Shown here: positions 42,731 through 51,784 of the stretch, one piece after another
Numbering within the stretch: the stretch's first letter is position 1
How the letters are laid out: every line of letters starts with the position of its first letter
Assembly: GCF_014195535.1 (NCBI RefSeq)
Contig: NZ_JACIBY010000003.1
Span: 310,001 to 374,000, forward strand
Direction of reading: 5' to 3'
DNA from: Runella defluvii
GTDB lineage: Bacteria; Bacteroidota; Bacteroidia; Cytophagales; Spirosomataceae
DNA: 64,000 nt
The notes under the pieces: model-generated
Database searches by the model: none
Told to the model about the DNA's origin: nothing
Seen by the model: the letters and a program-made list of their open reading frames with translations, nothing else
Position numbers and translations under genes: made by a program

Positions 42731-43825
42731 ATGAGTGAAGCTTTACAAAAAGCCATAACCCTTCTGGCGTTGATTGGGTTAGGTCTTATATTACGTTCTA
42801 AGTTTAAGAACAAAGAACAAACCAACGGAATCAAGGAAATGGTGCTTTCGGTGGCACTTCCTGCCACGATTTTTATTGCGTTGATGAAAATCGACGTGGA
42901 CGCCAAGCTGATTGTAGTTCCTGCGTTAACGTTGTTGTTTAACTTTTTTATGTATTTCACAGCGCCGTTGGCCTTTCCTTTTTTTGGCATCGAAAAAGAC
43001 AGTTCGATGGGGCGTACGTTGGTGATGTTGTTGCCGTCGTTGGCACCAGGCTTATCGTGCTTCCCGTTTATTGCCGAATTTTTGGGTGAAAAAAGTGTAG
43101 CCATGGCTGCGCTTGGCGACGTAGGAAACAAGTTTTTTGTATTGATTTTCTTGTACGTTATCGCTATGAACATGTTCCTCAAAAATACCAAATCGGAGGA
43201 AACCAAAATGGGCGAAAAAATCAAAAGTCTTTTGATGAACCTCGTTCAAGAACCCATTAACATCATCATTATTTCGGCGGCGGTTTTGTTGAGCTTAGGC
43301 TTAAATTTTAAAGCACTTCCGATGATTGTGCAGGAAGTATTTGACAAAACAAGCGCGATGATGACGCCGTTGGTGTTGATTTTTATCGGGGTAGCTGTTC
43401 AACTAAAACAACGTAAAAAAAGACTTATTGCTTCGTTGTTGGTATTTCGTGCAGGACTAACGATGCTTTTTAGCGCCGCTGTTATTACACTGCTGGGCAT
43501 TCATGACCCAACCATGATTTTGTTGGCCACCGTCATTCCGTTGAGTTCGGCGAGTTTTTGGCCATTTGCACACATCTCAGCTTTTAACTCACGCGAAGAA
43601 GCCCTGGAGATTCCAAAAGAACGCCGTACGTTTAATGCCGAGTTAGCGGTGTTGGTCATGGCCTTTTCGTTGCCTTTTTCTACGTTACTTATTTTAGGGA
43701 TTTTGTCAACGGGAACGTTTTTTGCCCATACCAGTACCATTGCCATCTCGGGAATTGTTTTGATGTTAGTGGGTTTTGTTCCAACTTTTTTGGGACGTAA
43801 AACCGTTCGTTTGTCGAAAGCATAA
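42731..43825 (+). CDS. AEC-family (auxin-efflux-carrier-like) permease
   Basis: A 364-residue membrane protein with about 10 hydrophobic helices in two halves (LQKAITLLALIGLGLILRSKF ... MVLSVALPATIFIALMKI; second half FDKTSAMMTPLVLIFIGVAVQL, MILLATVIPLSSASFWPF). The pattern of 'LPATIF' and 'PLVLIFIG' with Pro in the middle of helices fits AEC/bile-acid transporter-fold carriers. Its direction of transport cannot be told. Encoded 75 bases after the aminotransferase, so it probably carries the periplasmic product across the inner membrane. Confidence 0.6.
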   Translation: MSEALQKAITLLALIGLGLILRSKFKNKEQTNGIKEMVLSVALPATIFIALMKIDVDAKLIVVPALTLLFNFFMYFTAPLAFPFFGIEKDSSMGRTLVMLLPSLAPGLSCFPFIAEFLGEKSVAMAALGDVGNKFFVLIFLYVIAMNMFLKNTKSEETKMGEKIKSLLMNLVQEPINIIIISAAVLLSLGLNFKALPMIVQEVFDKTSAMMTPLVLIFIGVAVQLKQRKKRLIASLLVFRAGLTMLFSAAVITLLGIHDPTMILLATVIPLSSASFWPFAHISAFNSREEALEIPKERRTFNAELAVLVMAFSLPFSTLLILGILSTGTFFAHTSTIAISGIVLMLVGFVPTFLGRKTVRLSKA

Positions 43826-43876
43826 AAAACGACGAACACTTGTTACAATGAATGTTTCAACAAAACTGATGAACCA

Positions 43877-44347
43877 ATGAAAACTTTGAAAATATTCTTA
43901 TTTGTGGCTACGGCCTTGGCAGCAGCATCTTGCAAAGTAGAAGACCCCTTTGTGGACAGAGTTGTTTCGCCTGTATTGCTAGTGTTTGACAATGCCGTGG
44001 GCGATGGCGGAGGTTTTACAACTGAGCCTACCGTCACGTCAAAAGCGACAAGTACGCAAGCGACGGTCAGCGTTCGGATTTTTGAATTGGACAAAACCAA
44101 TATTTTGGATTACAAGAAAGGCATTGACTCTATTCCTCTTACGGGGTTGAGTTTGGCCTTGACGACGCGCACGGGAACAAAAATTGCCGACGTGACAACC
44201 GACTCCAAAGGCCGTGCAACGATTACAAAAACGTGGGCTGAATTTGGACTAGCAGCCCCTAAATCTGGAAATACTGTATCACTAACACTGACTGGAAAAT
44301 ACAAGGAGCAAGCGTTTACAAAACTAGCGCGTCTCCAAGCGAATTAG
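43877..44347 (+). CDS. Lipoprotein, unknown function
   Basis: A 156-residue lipoprotein with leader MKTLKIFLFVATALAAASC (Cys19). The mature part is beta-rich, rich in Thr and Ser (TGLSLALTTRTGTKIADVTTDSKGRATI), like an Ig/Big-type domain. No enzyme motifs. It ends the susC transcript, 51 bases after the permease. Confidence 0.7.
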   Translation: MKTLKIFLFVATALAAASCKVEDPFVDRVVSPVLLVFDNAVGDGGGFTTEPTVTSKATSTQATVSVRIFELDKTNILDYKKGIDSIPLTGLSLALTTRTGTKIADVTTDSKGRATITKTWAEFGLAAPKSGNTVSLTLTGKYKEQAFTKLARLQAN

Positions 44348-44478
44348 TCAATAGTTGACAGTCCACAGTTGTCAGTCGATAGTTTACAGTCCATAGTCAA
44401 TGGTCTAATCTATCGACAGTGGACTATGGATGACTCGACTACCATGGACTATTGACCATCGACCGTGGACTATTGACT
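44345..44478. repeat. Seven-base-period inverted repeat before cas operon
   Basis: The gap after the lipoprotein is built of 7-base units such as AGTCCAT, AGTCAAT, AGTCGAT on the left and TGGACTA, TTGACCA, TCGACCG on the right, which are reverse complements. AGTCAATAG (44346-44354) pairs with CTATTGACT (44470-44478). The whole can fold into a long imperfect hairpin. It is noncoding and lies just before the terminator. Confidence 0.65.
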
Positions 44479-44520
44479 TAAAGATTATTGGTGGGTTTGA
44501 ATAATCAATGATTGAACTGA

Positions 44521-44555
44521 CAACGCCGAGGCACTCGTCTCGGCGTTGTTTTTTT
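44521..44555 (+). terminator. Strong rho-independent terminator
   Basis: CAACGCCGAG / CTCGGCGTTG (44521-44530, 44539-44548), loop GCACTCGT, seven T. Separates the susC operon from the cas genes. Confidence 0.85.
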
Positions 44556-44633
44556 ATTTTTTTAGTAAAACATAAGTAAAGTTCTCGTTAAACTAACTTA
44601 TGGCATAAATTAGCGTTCTAAATGACATAATTC

Positions 44634-45437
44634 ATGCGATTCAAACTCACGTTAGCCCCCGTTAGAGACCGTCAGCGTTTAGTGTTCAACTACCAATATC
44701 CCCTGCAAGCGTGGATTTATGGTCGCTTGGCCAATGCCGACGCTGAGTATGCTGGTTTTCTGCATGAACGGGGCTACCAAGTACCCGAGAGTCGAAAGGC
44801 GTTTAAGCACTTTACTTTTTCAGCTTTGCAAATACCCAGCATCGAACCCATTAAGAAAGGTGATACGTATATGGTGCTGCGTTCGGGTGTTTTGACGTTG
44901 TATATTTCATTTTATGTGGACAAAGCGGCCGAAAATTTTATCGTTGGGCTGTTTCAACAGCAGCAACTGAGCATTTATAATCGAGAATGTAGGGCCGATT
45001 TTGTGGTAGAACGCGTGGAGACAGCGCCCTTGCCCGCGATGGAAAGTTCGATGACATTTCGTACGCTGTCGCCGATGGTTGTGGCCCAAAAAGTAGATGA
45101 TTTGGATCAATATTTAACCCCAACGGACGCTGATTTTGGGCGATTTTTTGCGGTGAATTTGGTCGATAAACTGCGTTCGGTGCAACCTTCCATGGAGATG
45201 GACGCGGCGATTGCCGAGCGACTGGTCAAGTTTGAGTTGCTAAGCGACCCTGAACGGATAAAAAAGCGAGGTTTTCTGGCCAAAGAAGGCAAAGAGAAGG
45301 AGCAAACAAAAGTAATTGGTTATCACAATTTTACGTTTTCCCTGACCGCCCCGCCCGAACTCATCGAGGTAGGCTATTTGGGAGGATTTGGGAAGTATTG
45401 TTCGATGGGATGTGGGTGTGTAGAGGTGGTGGGATGA
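44634..45437 (+). CDS. cas6: CRISPR pre-crRNA endoribonuclease Cas6
   Basis: A 267-residue RAMP protein with two ferredoxin-like domains. His44 in FLHERGY is the likely general base of Cas6 catalysis. The C-terminal glycine-rich loop GYLGGFGKYCSMGCGCVEV is the family hallmark. It cuts pre-crRNA within the repeat, leaving an 8-base 5' handle (here expected ATTGAAAC). Full length. First gene of the cas cluster, 196 bases after the lipoprotein gene, and separated by the terminator. Composition matches the surrounding chromosome, unlike cas3-cas5. Confidence 0.92.
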   Translation: MRFKLTLAPVRDRQRLVFNYQYPLQAWIYGRLANADAEYAGFLHERGYQVPESRKAFKHFTFSALQIPSIEPIKKGDTYMVLRSGVLTLYISFYVDKAAENFIVGLFQQQQLSIYNRECRADFVVERVETAPLPAMESSMTFRTLSPMVVAQKVDDLDQYLTPTDADFGRFFAVNLVDKLRSVQPSMEMDAAIAERLVKFELLSDPERIKKRGFLAKEGKEKEQTKVIGYHNFTFSLTAPPELIEVGYLGGFGKYCSMGCGCVEVVG

Positions 45438-45496
45438 AGGGTTTTGGAAGTTAATTTTTAGAAAAAGAAAATGCGCTAGGTTAATGAATTTGAGTT

Positions 45497-46423
45497 ATGA
45501 ATAAATTCAACGATAATAGTCCAAAATACCGCTTGTTGGCAATTCTCAAGCTCCTCATTGAGAGCCCGTACCAATATACGAGAAGGACATTGGCGACCAT
45601 GTACAACGTTGTCCCCGATACTATCAAAAAGGATTTTGAAGAGCTTCGTGATGCCGATTTTAATGTGGAACACGACCATCAATACCGATATGCTATCGTT
45701 CCTAACAAGTCGATGCAACACTTAGAGGATATGCTGTTTTTTACAGAAACCGAGAAAGAAATTTTGATGGATGCTCTTGCCAACAATGCCAAAGCTTCTG
45801 AAAAAAGAACAAAGCGAATGCAGGAAAAATTGAATGCCATTTATGATGTATCAAAATTGGGAAGTAGCTTGTTTTCAAGGACTTTTCTCTCGAAAGCGAA
45901 TTTGCTGGAGCAAGCCAAGCAACATAAAAAAGTGGTGAAACTGATCAATTACCGTTCAACGAATAGTAGCGAAGTGTCAGATAGGTTGGTAGAGCCGTTT
46001 TCGGTAAATGTAAAAGAAGACATACTTCATGCTTTTGCCATCGAACGCAAGGACATTCGGCATTACAGGATTTCAAGAATTGAGCGAGTAGAATTGCAGG
46101 AACTACCTTGGCTATACGAAACGCAACATTATGTAACTGCCACAGACCCTTTTAGGATTGTAAATGACCAAAAAATACGGGTGCATATTCGCCTGCGTGT
46201 GGGTGGCTATAACGAATTGATAGAACGCTTCCCGCTTACGCAAGCCTATTTACAACCCTCGGCTGGCGAACCTGGTGTATATGATTTTGAATGTAATGTA
46301 AATGAAAAGTTCTTTGGGCTGACCAACTTTATTCTGGGCTATCACGAGCATATCGTTGAAATCGTAGAACCTGAATCGCTCATTGCGCATATCCGAAGGC
46401 ACATTGCAAAAATAAATTTTTAG
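45497..46423 (+). CDS. WYL-domain transcriptional regulator
   Basis: A 308-residue regulator: N-terminal winged HTH (LLAILKLLIESPYQYTRRTLATMYNVVPDTIKKDFEELRDADF), then a WYL domain (VVKLINYRSTNSSEVSDRLVEPFSVNVKEDILHAFAIERKDIRHYRISRIERVEL) expected to sense a ligand such as a nucleic-acid piece or nucleotide. WYL proteins regulate several CRISPR-Cas and anti-phage systems. It sits between cas6 and cas3, 59 bases after cas6, so it probably controls this operon. A G-rich run (46451-46464) follows before cas3. Confidence 0.88.
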   Translation: MNKFNDNSPKYRLLAILKLLIESPYQYTRRTLATMYNVVPDTIKKDFEELRDADFNVEHDHQYRYAIVPNKSMQHLEDMLFFTETEKEILMDALANNAKASEKRTKRMQEKLNAIYDVSKLGSSLFSRTFLSKANLLEQAKQHKKVVKLINYRSTNSSEVSDRLVEPFSVNVKEDILHAFAIERKDIRHYRISRIERVELQELPWLYETQHYVTATDPFRIVNDQKIRVHIRLRVGGYNELIERFPLTQAYLQPSAGEPGVYDFECNVNEKFFGLTNFILGYHEHIVEIVEPESLIAHIRRHIAKINF

Positions 46424-46498
46424 AAAATTTGAGGGGTAGGGCGAATAATGAGGGGGGGAGGGGTGAATATTTGAAACAGAAAATTGATTTACGAAAAT

Positions 46499-49030
46499 AT
46501 GAACATAGAAGAATACTACAAAAAAACATTTTCTGATGGCATTGTTCCATACAGTTATCAGCTTGCCGTAGCTAAAAAACTATTGGAAGGTAAAAATGTA
46601 ATATTACAAGTCCCAACAGGAGCAGGAAAAACGTGGGCATCTATAATGCCTTTTTTGTATGCGCGAGAATTAGGGCTTGACTCATTTCCTGAAAAAATGA
46701 TTTATAGTCTTCCTTTGAGGACTTTGACAAACTCTATTTATGAAGATGTTTTTGAAGTTCTTAAAAAAAATGGGTATGATGAAGGAGAAATAAAAAGACA
46801 AACAGGAGAATATTCTGATGACCCCTACTTTGAGAAGAATATTATTTTTTCAACTATTGATCAAACGTTAAGTAATTTCCTCTGCTTTCCATTGCCGTTA
46901 TCACCACGACAAGCCAATATTAATGCAGGGGCATTGATTGGAAGTTATTTAGTATTTGACGAATTTCATTTGTTAGATAGTGAGCTTTCAATGGCAACCA
47001 CTATTGGTACATTGAAAATGCTCGGGAATCTTTGTAGATGTTGTATAATGACTGCGACACTTAGTGAAGATTTTATGTGCTCTCTCAAAAGTACGTTGGA
47101 TAATTACGAAATTATCACATTAGATGATTTTGAGGTTGATAAAAGTAGAATAAGGTCTTTACTTCCTACCGAAAATAAGAAAACCGTTTGCGTTTTAGAT
47201 ACAACACTAAATGCAGAAAATGTCATTGAAAACCATAAGGATAAAACAATAATCATTTGTAATCGGGTTGAAAATGCACAAAAAATCTACTATGAACTGA
47301 TTGAGAAAAAGGAGATAACCGATAATTTGAAGTTCAAAAATGCCGAAATTATCTGTTTACATTCTCGCTTTTTTGATAGTGACAGGAAAGCAAAAGAGAA
47401 TAAGTTGAAGAACTTATTCGGGAAAAATGCTACCGATACCAATGTGATATTAATAGCAACGCAAGTAATTGAGGCAGGAATGGATATTTCATGTTCAGTC
47501 ATGCACACAGAAATATCACCAATAAGCTCTTTTTTACAAAGGGTTGGTCGTAATGCTCGCTTTGCAGATGAAATTGGGAAAGTATTTATTTATTCACTTT
47601 TGGAGGTTGAAGAGAAAGAACGAATAAAGTTAGAACCAGAAAACAAAGAAGATAAGACTGAGATAGCGAAATTGAATAATAAATATTTGCCTTATGATAA
47701 AGATTTATGTGAAAAAACATTCACTGAACTTAAAAAATATCAAACACTTGATGGAAATATTCTAAAAAAACTAATTGAAGCAGTATTAGGCGAAACAGAA
47801 AAAGATTTAATTAAAAATATGTCTTCTGGACAAGCTGGCGGATTTAATCAAGAAAAGATTAAACAAAGCTGGAAGGATTGTAAAAAGAATAACTACCGAC
47901 ATACAATTAGAGATATTCAGAGTGTAGAAGTTATTTTAATCAATGAGAACCAAAAAAATGAAGTTGCCAAATATCCATTTCGCTTCCAATCAATTGGTAT
48001 GTATAAATGGAGCTTAGTTTCATGGCTAAACAAAATTATGAAAGGAGAAGGTGTAAGAAACTATGATATTGAATCGAATACACTTGCATGGACTTTGGAA
48101 GAAAATACCTTCTTAGGCGAAATGAATTTTGAAAATGATGAAGATGTTAAATTTACGCTTCAAAAGCTCACTACTCTTGATAAAATCCCAAACCGTTTAT
48201 TCGTAAATGCCTATTATTTAGGCTATGATGAAGGTATAGGGTTAAACTGGCAATATGAATCTACATTTGATAATTCGTCGCCAAGAAGCGTGTATAAAGA
48301 AAAGAAAGATGATTTCAAACCACTTGAAAAAGATACGTTCTATCAGCACAATATGGGCTTAATTGGAGCTTTTGAACAAGAATTTTTGGGAGATAAAAGA
48401 AATAAATTGGACTTTGTATTTAAGCAATTGGCTGACTACATTGATATGTCAGAGCTAGAAAAGGATAATTTTATTGAACTGATAAAGTGGATGATTGTTT
48501 TACACGACTACGGAAAGCTCAATGAAAAATGGCAAGTGCCCATGCAAAAATACCAAGCATTGAAAGACACCAACTGGGAACTTGAAGTATTGGGACATAC
48601 AGATTATGACTCAAAGGATGAAAAGGACTTAGCCTTAGCAAAACAGGCAGGACTTAACCAAAGACCTCCACACGCAGGCGTTGGAGCTTATGCTATCCAA
48701 GAAGTACTAGATGAATATTATGATAATGCCTATTTAAAAAGTGGTATCTCCATGGCAATAGCAAAACATCATAGCCCAGACTTATCAAAAGCAGAGTATC
48801 CAACTTTTAAGATTTCAGAATTTAATTATAACGTTATGCGAAAACTGTTGGCACAGTTCGAGTTAGACTTTGACTTGGAAAAAAATGATACAGAGGGAAG
48901 ATTGGATGGGTTTATATTAGATGATAGTGATTTTAAGCAGTATGTCATTTATTTGTTTTTTGTAAGGATTCTTAGACTTTGTGACCAGAAAGCGACAGAT
49001 AATTTTAAAAAATATTTTAACGAAAACTAA
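46499..49030 (+). CDS. cas3: CRISPR helicase-nuclease Cas3 with C-terminal HD domain
   Basis: An 843-residue protein. The helicase comes first: Walker A PTGAGKT near residue 40, DEFH box near 154, MTATLS, and QRVGRNAR near 347. The HD nuclease is at the C-terminus: VLHDYGK with His669-Asp670, HAGVGAY near 725, and KHHSPD near 757. In common Cas3 proteins the HD domain is N-terminal, so the order is reversed. It unwinds and cuts target DNA after Cascade binding. ATG 46499 is used (a TTG at 46484 is weaker). AT-rich codon use. It ends one base before cas8. Confidence 0.93.
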   Translation: MNIEEYYKKTFSDGIVPYSYQLAVAKKLLEGKNVILQVPTGAGKTWASIMPFLYARELGLDSFPEKMIYSLPLRTLTNSIYEDVFEVLKKNGYDEGEIKRQTGEYSDDPYFEKNIIFSTIDQTLSNFLCFPLPLSPRQANINAGALIGSYLVFDEFHLLDSELSMATTIGTLKMLGNLCRCCIMTATLSEDFMCSLKSTLDNYEIITLDDFEVDKSRIRSLLPTENKKTVCVLDTTLNAENVIENHKDKTIIICNRVENAQKIYYELIEKKEITDNLKFKNAEIICLHSRFFDSDRKAKENKLKNLFGKNATDTNVILIATQVIEAGMDISCSVMHTEISPISSFLQRVGRNARFADEIGKVFIYSLLEVEEKERIKLEPENKEDKTEIAKLNNKYLPYDKDLCEKTFTELKKYQTLDGNILKKLIEAVLGETEKDLIKNMSSGQAGGFNQEKIKQSWKDCKKNNYRHTIRDIQSVEVILINENQKNEVAKYPFRFQSIGMYKWSLVSWLNKIMKGEGVRNYDIESNTLAWTLEENTFLGEMNFENDEDVKFTLQKLTTLDKIPNRLFVNAYYLGYDEGIGLNWQYESTFDNSSPRSVYKEKKDDFKPLEKDTFYQHNMGLIGAFEQEFLGDKRNKLDFVFKQLADYIDMSELEKDNFIELIKWMIVLHDYGKLNEKWQVPMQKYQALKDTNWELEVLGHTDYDSKDEKDLALAKQAGLNQRPPHAGVGAYAIQEVLDEYYDNAYLKSGISMAIAKHHSPDLSKAEYPTFKISEFNYNVMRKLLAQFELDFDLEKNDTEGRLDGFILDDSDFKQYVIYLFFVRILRLCDQKATDNFKKYFNEN

Positions 49031-49031
49031 C

Positions 49032-50786
49032 ATGTATCAAAACTTTTCAATTAAAAAAGAATCTGGCACTTACTCTGAGACATTAGAAGCTTTTGGGGTT
49101 GCAAAACTTATATCAAATATTTTCTCAAACCTTAGTATTCAAGGTGTACAAATAAAAATTGAAGATAAGGGGAGTTTTTATTGTGTAAGTAGCAATAAAC
49201 CTTTAACAAACGAGCTTTTAGATAACTTGTCATATTTCTTGATATTAAAATTTATCAAAAAAGATGCAAGTCAAGAGGTTCCAGAAGGTCTTCTGGTGAA
49301 TGACTATTTCAATTATCCTGACCAAAAGGTTGAGTTAGATAATTATAAGAAGCGATTTACCGAAATTGAAAGCAATAAGCTCTTGAATGTAGAGCAGAAG
49401 AAAGTTGAACGTAAGAAACTAGCAGAAGAAAAACTGTCAGAATTTGGCAAAAAGCTAGATGCTGAGTTTGATGTGTACAGGGAAATAATCAAGAACCCAT
49501 ACGCATCATTTAGTAAACTCTTCGATAACTTTTACCAGAATAGGGACAACTTTAGATTATTGGTTAAAGAGATTTTGAATTTCTATACCGATCAACCTAT
49601 TGCTAAAAGGTCGTTTAAATTAGCAGATGAAAAGCCAACATCTCAGCAGTTATACAACCCGAATCAAGGGAAAGGGCTGAACCGAGGAAAAGCTAACAAT
49701 CCTTCAATGGGTAATCTAGACTCAAATTGGATTTCCGAAACGATGAAAATTTCGGGTGCGTTAGACATGATGGTTTGCCAGTATGTAAAAGTTGGTTCTT
49801 CGTATGACTTAAAGGTATTTGTCCCCGAGTTTAATGATATTCTATTGCACAAAGCAAAAGATGTTGTGTGTCATTTTAAAAAGCACCTGAAAAGTACTTC
49901 ACCAATAAAATTGGATATTATAAACATTCTTGATTTTACTGAAAAGTTTATAAAAGAAACACCCGAATACAATAAAGGAAAGGTAAAAAACACAATAAAA
50001 GGCTTTCATTCTGTTTATCAAAAGGATTTGGGTCAAAATAAGGCGGTGGCAAATATTGCCTTTATTCAAACTCCAGATTTTGTTGAGTATAAAAATAAGG
50101 ATGAGAGTTTAGAATGGATTGAAATTCTAAGCCAGCAAAAATCTTTAATATCGAACATTGAAGAATTAGGTGATTCAATGCAAGGATTGCAAGCCTATAG
50201 GGATTTTCTTGGAAGTGTATCTAACTCAGCGTTGGGTCATTTTTCAAAATTCAATTACTGGTACTCTGGTTATTTAATGCAACAATTGACCAAAGGGAAC
50301 AAATTTGTAAGGGCATTTAAAATTGAACATTTAAACAAATTTTATCACAATATGGAACCAAAATTAAGTGAAATTATCAACAATGAAGGTTTTAAGGCCG
50401 TCGCGGGTGCTATTAGAAGAAGTACTGTAAGTCTTCAGTACACACCTAAAGACCAACGAAAATTTGATATTCGATATGGTCTAGCTCAGCAGCTTCAAAA
50501 CAAATCTAAATCAAAGGAGGATTTAGCAACTTTCATTGGTGAGTTTATCAGTACTTATAATGCTGAAACAGGAAGAAATGCTGAAAAGAATGGAGGTAAA
50601 GCTCTTAGAGCCAATGTAAAAGAAGGAGAATTGATGAGGTTTTATGATATTTTAGACAGTAATCCTCCTCGTTTAGTAGGTGCATTATTAGCGTCTTATG
50701 GCTTTGCTCTTTCATCAAAAGAAAAAGTACAAGAGCCAGACGAAACTGAGCAAACGCAAGATAATCAAGAAGATACTAACCAATAA
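49032..50786 (+). CDS. cas8: Cascade large subunit Cas8 (type I-B-like)
   Basis: A 584-residue protein in the large-subunit position, between cas3 and cas7. It has no CxxC zinc pair. Readable stretches include FKSAL-like helices, LGSVSNSALGHFSKFNYWYSGYLMQQL and a C-terminal helical part (FIGEFISTYNAETGRNAEKNGG) that could act as the small-subunit portion. Large subunits bind the PAM and R-loop in Cascade. Sequence is too divergent to name the sub-subfamily by eye; neighbours (DevR-like Cas7) point to the I-B branch. Charged, Gln/Glu-rich tail. AT-rich like its neighbours. ATG 49032 is one base after the cas3 stop. Confidence 0.82.
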   Translation: MYQNFSIKKESGTYSETLEAFGVAKLISNIFSNLSIQGVQIKIEDKGSFYCVSSNKPLTNELLDNLSYFLILKFIKKDASQEVPEGLLVNDYFNYPDQKVELDNYKKRFTEIESNKLLNVEQKKVERKKLAEEKLSEFGKKLDAEFDVYREIIKNPYASFSKLFDNFYQNRDNFRLLVKEILNFYTDQPIAKRSFKLADEKPTSQQLYNPNQGKGLNRGKANNPSMGNLDSNWISETMKISGALDMMVCQYVKVGSSYDLKVFVPEFNDILLHKAKDVVCHFKKHLKSTSPIKLDIINILDFTEKFIKETPEYNKGKVKNTIKGFHSVYQKDLGQNKAVANIAFIQTPDFVEYKNKDESLEWIEILSQQKSLISNIEELGDSMQGLQAYRDFLGSVSNSALGHFSKFNYWYSGYLMQQLTKGNKFVRAFKIEHLNKFYHNMEPKLSEIINNEGFKAVAGAIRRSTVSLQYTPKDQRKFDIRYGLAQQLQNKSKSKEDLATFIGEFISTYNAETGRNAEKNGGKALRANVKEGELMRFYDILDSNPPRLVGALLASYGFALSSKEKVQEPDETEQTQDNQEDTNQ

Positions 50787-50797
50787 ACACTACCAAA

Positions 50798-51784
50798 ATG
50801 GCTGAAGCTAAAAAAATAATTGCCTCAATCTCAATCAGTGGAGAAATTACGCTAAATCTTCATTCTTTAAATAATGAAGGAGGTGAAGGAAATCAAATTA
50901 TCACTCGTCAAGTAACAATTGTTGATAAAGAAGGGGAAATACATACCGTCAATGCTATCTCTGGCGATATGTTTAAACATATACATGCCGTTCATTTGGC
51001 TCAAATTGCTAAAGAACAACAATTGCCTTTGAGCAAATATGCAGAAGCTTTAAATCCGAACAGAATTTCTGGGGAAGAATTAGGGAGTTATTCTAAAAAT
51101 AGTATTGCTAAAGCGAACGGTACTGCTGCTGATGTTATAGATGCGATGATTGATATTTGTACAGTTTGCGATACGCATGGAATTTTGATTACTGACAAAA
51201 TTGGAGAGAATAAAAACAGTTCAAACACGCCAAGAAAATCAACAGTTGAATTTGGTTGGACAGTGGGAATCCCCAATAAAACTAATACTGAAAGTTACTT
51301 GCATACAAAACTTGTTACGAATGCTGGAAGTACAGAAACAACGGGAAGTAATGAAGGACAAAATATTTTCCATCGTCCCGCCAACCATGGAGTGTATGCT
51401 TTCGTCTGTAGTATAGACGTTTACCGTATTGGATTTAATGATATTTCAAGAAAATATCCAGATGGAGTTGATAGAGCCGCGCGCTATAAAGCACTATTGC
51501 AAAGTTTATTGAGTTCATTTATTAATCCAAAAGGGGCTATGACGAGCACCCAAAAGCCACATATTACTGATTTTAAAGGAGTTGTTGCAATTTCAAGTAA
51601 ACTAACTCCTGCTCCAACTATCAGTGCTATAAATGATGGTTACCAAGCTGAAATCACGAAAATTGCTAACAGCTTGAACAAGATAGAGTCAGATATGATT
51701 GAACTGAAAAAATTTGATGGCTTAGGTAATCTTGCCGAAATTATTGCAGATTTAATGACGTATGAACCCTACAAAATTTCCTGA
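50798..51784 (+). CDS. cas7: Cascade backbone Cas7 (Cst2/DevR-type)
   Basis: A 328-residue RAMP protein. The opening IIASISISGEITLNLHSLNNEGGEGNQI is the recognised DevR/Cst2 N-terminus, with ISGDMFKHIHAVHLAQIA following, and FHRPANHGVYAFVCSIDVYRIG in the middle. It forms the crRNA-coating backbone of Cascade. It starts 11 bases after cas8, and its stop overlaps the cas5 start (ATGA-like TGATG). AT-rich. This protein is the main reason for the I-B call. Confidence 0.93.
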   Translation: MAEAKKIIASISISGEITLNLHSLNNEGGEGNQIITRQVTIVDKEGEIHTVNAISGDMFKHIHAVHLAQIAKEQQLPLSKYAEALNPNRISGEELGSYSKNSIAKANGTAADVIDAMIDICTVCDTHGILITDKIGENKNSSNTPRKSTVEFGWTVGIPNKTNTESYLHTKLVTNAGSTETTGSNEGQNIFHRPANHGVYAFVCSIDVYRIGFNDISRKYPDGVDRAARYKALLQSLLSSFINPKGAMTSTQKPHITDFKGVVAISSKLTPAPTISAINDGYQAEITKIANSLNKIESDMIELKKFDGLGNLAEIIADLMTYEPYKIS

